NCBI GenBank assembly: GCA_937941555.1
Contig: CALDHJ010000278.1
Span: forward strand, 1 to 19,159
Reading direction: 5' to 3'
Length of the DNA: 19,159 nt
Origin: an uncultured Granulosicoccaceae bacterium
Lineage (GTDB): Bacteria; Pseudomonadota; Gammaproteobacteria; CALCKW01
The notes under the pieces were generated by a model. That model was not told where the DNA came from and ran no database searches. It worked only from the letters and a program-made list of their open reading frames with translations. Of the stretch, positions 15,418 through 19,159 are shown piece after piece. A program made the translations under genes and the position numbers. Positions within the stretch are counted from its first letter, which is position 1, and the number at the start of each line of letters is the position of its first letter.

Positions 15418-16524
15418 ATGGCCGATCCACTCAACCCGACACCTCGCACCCACCAACACGGCGATTTTGCACGCGAAGAGACCCGTCTTGCGCACCGCAA
15501 CCACGGTGTGCTGCTCGAGTTGCTTCGACACGACCTGACCCCTGTGGGTGCGCACTACCTGCTCACCCACTTCGATGTGCCGTGGGTGCCCGATGCCGCA
15601 GACTGGCGTCTGGACATTGGCGGTTTGGTGGAACGCCCGGGTAGTGTGTCGCTGGCAGAACTGCAATCGCGTCCCTATGCCGAAGAGATTGTGACGCTGG
15701 AGTGTGCCGGCAACGGCCGCGCTTTGATCGAGCCGCGTTGGCAGAGCCAACCGTGGCACGATGAGGCGGTTGGCACAGCGGCTTGGGGTGGCACCTTGCT
15801 CGCGCCGCTGCTCGAAGAGCGGGGCCTTGGCGACGGGGTTGTCGATGTTGTGTTCGAGGGGTCTGATCGCGGAATCGATGGCGGCGTCGAGCATGCGTTT
15901 GCGCGCAGTCTGACACTGGATCAGATTCGCGAATCGGGCGTGTTGCTCGCGTGGTCGATGAATGGCCATCCGCTGCTGCCACAGCACGGCTTCCCGTTGC
16001 GGGTGATCGTGCCGGGGTGGTTCGGCATGGCGTCGGTCAAGTGGTTGTCGCGCATCACCTTGATCGATACGCCATTCGACGGCTACCAGCAGCGCAAAAC
16101 CTACGTCTATCGGCAGGATGCCGCCGACGAGGGCGTACCGGTGCGCGGGCTCAAGGTGCGGGCCCTGATGGTGCCGCCGGGCATCCCGGATTGGTACAGT
16201 CGAACGCGCGTCGCCTTGCCTGAAGCGCAGCGGTTGTTCGGGCGAGCCTGGTCCGGGCACGGCGTACCCATTGAACGCGTTGAGGTGTCAGCGGATGGCG
16301 AGTGGCATGACGCCACGCTCGCAGCGCCCGTGGGGCGGTTTGCCTGGCGTGCCTGGCACTGGGACTGGCAGGCGACCCCGGGCCCGCACGAGCTGATGTG
16401 CCGTGCGACGGACGCGAACGGGCGAACGCAACCCATCGAGCCAGTCTGGGACACCGCCGGATTCGGCAACAACGCGTGTCAGCGGGTGTCGGTGTGGGTA
16501 CGCGACACAGCGGCTGACACCTGA
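15418..16524 (+). CDS. Sulfite oxidase-family molybdopterin-dependent oxidoreductase
   Basis: Molybdenum enzyme with an oxidoreductase molybdopterin-binding domain (about 30-215) and an Ig-like Mo-cofactor dimerisation domain (about 235-365). The Mo-ligating cysteine is C96 in TLECAGNGR. HGFPLRVIVPGWFG (190-203) followed by VKWLSRI is the conserved cofactor-binding stretch, and GRAWSGHGVPIERVEVSADG (275-294) begins the dimerisation strands. From ATG 15418 the protein has 368 residues. In-frame ATGs at 15388 and 15361 are possible, and no clear Shine-Dalgarno site decides. No twin-arginine signal and no cytochrome domain are visible with any of these starts, so it appears cytoplasmic. That differs from SoxC/SorA-type enzymes, which are exported. 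No cytochrome partner gene follows. Sulfite is only the default substrate guess. Confidence 0.87.
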   Translation: MADPLNPTPRTHQHGDFAREETRLAHRNHGVLLELLRHDLTPVGAHYLLTHFDVPWVPDAADWRLDIGGLVERPGSVSLAELQSRPYAEEIVTLECAGNGRALIEPRWQSQPWHDEAVGTAAWGGTLLAPLLEERGLGDGVVDVVFEGSDRGIDGGVEHAFARSLTLDQIRESGVLLAWSMNGHPLLPQHGFPLRVIVPGWFGMASVKWLSRITLIDTPFDGYQQRKTYVYRQDAADEGVPVRGLKVRALMVPPGIPDWYSRTRVALPEAQRLFGRAWSGHGVPIERVEVSADGEWHDATLAAPVGRFAWRAWHWDWQATPGPHELMCRATDANGRTQPIEPVWDTAGFGNNACQRVSVWVRDTAADT

Positions 16525-16572
16525 TTCAATTCGGTTTTGACAGACTTGCAATAATCCGCGTTGTTTTGCGCT

Positions 16573-16578
16573 TATACT
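16573..16578 (+). promoter_or_regulatory. Possible -10 element for the MFS gene
   Basis: TATACT, 43 bases before the ATG at 16622, in a locally AT-rich gap between the molybdoenzyme and the transporter. A perfect TTGACA at 16537-16542 is too far upstream (30 bases) to be its -35 box, so the promoter is tentative. Confidence 0.3.
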
Positions 16579-16621
16579 TTGGTTGCCTCCATCCAGGTGC
16601 AGCCGCGCTGCAACAAATTCC

Positions 16622-17842
16622 ATGCGCCTTCCGGTGTCATTCATCGCTCTGATGATCTCTGTGGCTTTCCTGCAGTTGAGTTCGGGCGGGTTGTCGCCAC
16701 TCGATGCCCTGAGCGGGCTGCAGGTCGGATTCAGTTCAACCCAGATCGGCCTGTTGGGGTCCGCACACTTTGTCGGGTTCTTTGTTGGCTGTTGGTGGTC
16801 TCCGCGGCTCATGGGGACAGTGGGGCATGCCCGGGCCTTTGCCACCTTCGCCGCCTGTGGGGCCATTGGCGCGATTGCCCACCCGCTCTGGATCGATGCA
16901 TGGTTCTGGGCCGGGCTGCGGATCATGACCGGGCTCTGCGTTGCCGGCTGTTACACCATCATCGAAGCCTGGTTGCACGCCTCGGTCGACAACGCCACAC
17001 GCGGTCGTGCGCTGGGCAGCTACCGCCTGGTAGATCTGAGCATGTCGATGCTCGCGCAGCTGCTGATCGGCGTCTTGCCGGCGGCGAGCTACGTCTCCTA
17101 CAACCTGCTTGCGATCTTGTGTTGTGCGTCGTTGTTTCCGTTGATGGTGTCACGCGCACGGCAACCGGAATCGCCGGAGGCGCCGCGTTTGCGCCCGTTG
17201 AAGGCCTTTCGTCTCTCCCCACTCGGTGTGGCAGGAGTCGTTGTCGCCGGGCTGACGACCGGTTCGTTTCGCATGGTCGGTCCGGTCTACGGTCAACAAG
17301 TCGGGCTCGATGCCGGCCAGACAGGTCTGTTCCTTGCGGCCTTCGTGTTTGGCGGCGCACTGGCGCAGATTCCGGTGGGGTGGTTGGCCGATAAATTCGA
17401 TCGGCGCTGGGTGCTGATCTGGTTGTCGTTGGCGGCGCTCTTGGCCTGCGCGATGACGGTCCTGTTCGGCACGGTCAACACGGCTCTGGTGTTCGCGCTC
17501 GCGGCGTTTTTCGGGTTGGTGACCTTTCCGATCTTCTCGGTCGCAAGTGCCCACGCCAATGATTTTGCAGGCGCTGATTTCATGATCGAACTCAGCGCGT
17601 CGCTGATGTTCTGGTATGGCATCGGCGCCATTGCCAGCCCCTTGCTGGCGTCGTCACTTATCGAGAACTACGGGCCCTCGGCGTTGTTCGTGTTCATCAG
17701 TCTGGCGCACATCGTTCTCGCGACTGTTGGCCTTGCACGCATGTTGGCGCGGCCTACCGCGACCACACGAACACCGTATCGTTACTTGCCACGCACCAGC
17801 TTCACGCTCGGCCGGTTGTTCAAACGCCGCGGCGGGCACTGA
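16622..17842 (+). CDS. MFS transporter, YcaD-like
   Basis: Inner-membrane major facilitator, 406 residues from ATG 16622, with about 12 predicted hydrophobic spans arranged as two halves of six around a polar loop at about 178-200. The second half has the motif-A-like loop GWLADKFDRRW (253-263). The first half has GLRIMTGLCVAGCYTIIEAWL (98-118) followed by RGRALGSYRLVD, an arrangement typical of YcaD-type transporters of unknown substrate. The frame is open to a TTG at 16583, but that extension is not hydrophobic and lies next to the -10-like element. The C-terminal tail is basic (LGRLFKRRGGH), as expected for a cytoplasmic end. It converges with the CurA-type gene, leaving only 7 bases between stop codons. 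Substrate unknown. Confidence 0.88.
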   Translation: MRLPVSFIALMISVAFLQLSSGGLSPLDALSGLQVGFSSTQIGLLGSAHFVGFFVGCWWSPRLMGTVGHARAFATFAACGAIGAIAHPLWIDAWFWAGLRIMTGLCVAGCYTIIEAWLHASVDNATRGRALGSYRLVDLSMSMLAQLLIGVLPAASYVSYNLLAILCCASLFPLMVSRARQPESPEAPRLRPLKAFRLSPLGVAGVVVAGLTTGSFRMVGPVYGQQVGLDAGQTGLFLAAFVFGGALAQIPVGWLADKFDRRWVLIWLSLAALLACAMTVLFGTVNTALVFALAAFFGLVTFPIFSVASAHANDFAGADFMIELSASLMFWYGIGAIASPLLASSLIENYGPSALFVFISLAHIVLATVGLARMLARPTATTRTPYRYLPRTSFTLGRLFKRRGGH

Positions 17843-17849
17843 CCCCGAG

Positions 17850-18887
17850 TCAGTTGGTGAGGCGCACCAGCTGTTTGCCGAAGTTGCCGCCTCGCAGCAG
17901 CTCGAGGAAAGCATCAGGCGCGTTTTCCAGTCCGTCGGCAATACTCTCGCGGTAGTTGATCTCGCCGTTCTTGACGGCGGGTCCGACGTCGCGCAGGAAT
18001 TCGCCGAATCGCGCATAGTGATCGGTGATGATGAAACCCCGCACACTGAGACGGTTGACGAGAATGCTGCGCCACAACCGTGGCACCGCGAGGGCAGAGG
18101 AGAGATCGTCGGTCGCGTCGAACCCGGTTGCGCCGTTGTACCAACTGATCATGCCGCACACCGGGATTCGGCCAGCGACGTTCATGTTGGGGATGACCGC
18201 GTGCAGGGTCTTGCCGCCCACGTTTTCGTAGTAAATGTCCACGCCCTCGGGACAGGCGGCTTTGATGGCCTTGCCGAGGCTGCGCGCATCGGGGTGGGCG
18301 CGGTGATCGAGGCAGGCATCGAAGCCGAGAGTGTCTGTCGCGTAGGCGCATTTCTCGGCGCCGCCGGCGACGCCGACAACGCGCAGCCCGAGCCGCTTGC
18401 CGAGTTGGCCGACGAGCGATCCAACTGCACCGGTTGCCGCCGAGACCACCAGGCACTCGCCGGTGGTGGGGCGGCCGTGTTCGATCAAACCGATCCAGGC
18501 GGTGAAGCCGGGCATGCCGAGCACACCCAGCGCCGTCTGCACCGGTGCGATGTCCGGGTCGAGCTTGCGCACGGTATTGGCATCGGCGACGCCGTGGCTC
18601 TGCCAACCCAGCCGTCCTTCCACGATGTCGCCGGCGGCGAAACGGGGCGAGCGAGACTCGATGACGCGGGCGACGGTTCCGCCCTCCATGACGCCGCCGA
18701 TGGGCACGGGTTCAGCGTAACTCGCCGCATCGTCCATGCGACCGCGCATGTACGGATCGAGCGACAGCCAGAGCACTTCACACAAGACCTGGCCGTCCTC
18801 CGGTTGCGGCATCTCGGCCTGTTCCAGGCGGAAATTGTCAACCGAGGGTTCTCCTTGCGGGCGGGAAGCGAGCACGACGCGTTGCAT
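17850..18887 (-). CDS. NADP-dependent medium-chain oxidoreductase, CurA (curcumin reductase) type
   Basis: Zinc-free MDR-superfamily enzyme that reduces activated C=C bonds of enones and alkenals using NADPH. The 345 residues match the normal length. N-terminal QRVVLASRPQGEPSVDNF and WLSLDPYMRGRM (40-51) are hallmarks of the CurA/leukotriene-B4-dehydrogenase group. LGMPGFTAWIGL (123-134) precedes the cofactor site SAATGAVGSLVGQLGKRLG (149-167). YYENVGG and SVRGFIITDHY occur later, and it ends YRESIADGLENAPDAFLELL...GKQLVRL. GGAG (18896-18899) lies 8 bases before the ATG. It follows a MarR-type regulator gene by 32 bases on the same strand, so the pair probably forms an electrophile- or quinone-responsive operon. 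The physiological substrate is not determined. Confidence 0.94.
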   Translation of the reverse strand: MQRVVLASRPQGEPSVDNFRLEQAEMPQPEDGQVLCEVLWLSLDPYMRGRMDDAASYAEPVPIGGVMEGGTVARVIESRSPRFAAGDIVEGRLGWQSHGVADANTVRKLDPDIAPVQTALGVLGMPGFTAWIGLIEHGRPTTGECLVVSAATGAVGSLVGQLGKRLGLRVVGVAGGAEKCAYATDTLGFDACLDHRAHPDARSLGKAIKAACPEGVDIYYENVGGKTLHAVIPNMNVAGRIPVCGMISWYNGATGFDATDDLSSALAVPRLWRSILVNRLSVRGFIITDHYARFGEFLRDVGPAVKNGEINYRESIADGLENAPDAFLELLRGGNFGKQLVRLTN

Positions 18888-18919
18888 GGGACAGTCTCCG
18901 GAAGTATGCGGGCGGGGGA

Positions 18920-19159
18920 TCAGGGGTGGTCGAGTGTCGCGAGCGCGTGGGTCGTATCGAGCCAGGCTTGCGCACGGTCCGGACCAACGGATTCGAAAGC
19001 TGCCCGCAGCATAGCACTCTGTGCTGCACTCAGTTGACGCTCCAGTTTCTGGCCTTTTTGGGTCAGTGTCAGGCGGCGGATGCGTTTGTCGCCGTCGTCG
19101 GTGGCTTGCTGAATCCAGTTTTCCTGCAACAGGCGTTTCAGGGGACCGGCGAGGGCTTG
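18920..19159 (-). CDS. MarR family transcriptional regulator, C-terminal part (cut by window edge)
   Basis: The last 79 residues are visible. The frame is open through the right edge, so the true start lies outside. PLKRLLQENWIQQ, then a short acidic turn (DDGDKR) and IRRLTLTQKGQKLE, are the end of the recognition helix, the beta-wing and the start of the C-terminal dimerisation helix of MarR-type winged-helix proteins. The wing retains the conserved Asp-x-Arg arrangement (DKR). The stop codon lies 32 bases before the CurA-type gene. Co-transcription with an oxidoreductase is usual for MarR regulators that respond to phenolics or electrophiles, and autorepression would be expected, but the promoter is beyond the window. 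Confidence 0.85.
   Translation of the reverse strand, partial: QALAGPLKRLLQENWIQQATDDGDKRIRRLTLTQKGQKLERQLSAAQSAMLRAAFESVGPDRAQAWLDTTHALATLDHP

Noticed and set aside
15349..16260. 303-codon minus-strand open frame
   Set aside because: It is antisense to the sulfite-oxidase-family gene, which carries the conserved CAGNGR motif.
16561..17394. 277-codon plus-strand open frame
   Set aside because: It is a frame-shifted shadow of the MFS transporter, Arg/Cys-rich with no hydrophobic spans.
17616..19037. 473-codon plus-strand open frame
   Set aside because: Most of it is antisense to the CurA-type and MarR-type genes, whose family motifs are clear.

Overview
The window reads as a chromosomal segment of a GC-rich gammaproteobacterium. 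The LeuC/LeuD proteins, the YbjQ, YcaD-like and CurA families and the short Ala/Lys-rich H-NS protein all fit that class. Genus cannot be decided from sequence alone. A free-living, probably aquatic or marine heterotroph is an inference from the catabolic gene content. Genes are densely packed, mostly with ATG starts and modest Shine-Dalgarno sites. I see no rRNA, tRNA, CRISPR array, insertion sequence or integrase.

Layout. (1) 1-848: the C-terminal end of leuC and complete leuD (leucine synthesis). (2) 920-2335: a glutathione S-transferase and a fumarylacetoacetate-hydrolase-family enzyme resembling fumarylpyruvate hydrolase. (3) 2476-4077: a very tight three-gene operon of soluble YbjQ, membrane-anchored YbjQ paralogue and membrane-anchored M48 zinc protease. 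This is the best candidate for a little-described system here. (4) 4106-5890: a large acyl-CoA dehydrogenase of the DmdC-like group. (5) 5891-7077: about 500 gene-free bases, then a small Cys/His-rich ORF and a phage-endolysin-type M15 peptidase. (6) 7113-11548: two divergent units. Leftward is a secreted DUF4344-type protein whose HExxH motif has become HLLGH, followed by an M20 amidohydrolase. Rightward is an M20 dipeptidase followed by an unrecognised exported, probably beta-barrel protein. (7) 11597-13957: an H-NS-like gene and, divergent across an AT-rich spacer, a DmdB-like acyl-CoA ligase. (8) 14000-17842: a DAO-type flavin oxidoreductase divergent from a sulfite-oxidase-family molybdoenzyme, then a YcaD-like MFS transporter. 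(9) 17850-19159: a CurA-type NADP oxidoreductase behind a MarR-type regulator cut by the window edge.

How they fit together. Most of the segment is catabolic: CoA ligase and acyl-CoA dehydrogenase (acid activation and first oxidation step), peptide and amide hydrolysis by two M20 enzymes, amine oxidation, ring-cleavage product hydrolysis and detoxification. The ligase and dehydrogenase resemble the enzymes of DMSP demethylation (DmdB/DmdC), but DmdA and DmdD are not in view. A general fatty-acid role is therefore equally possible.
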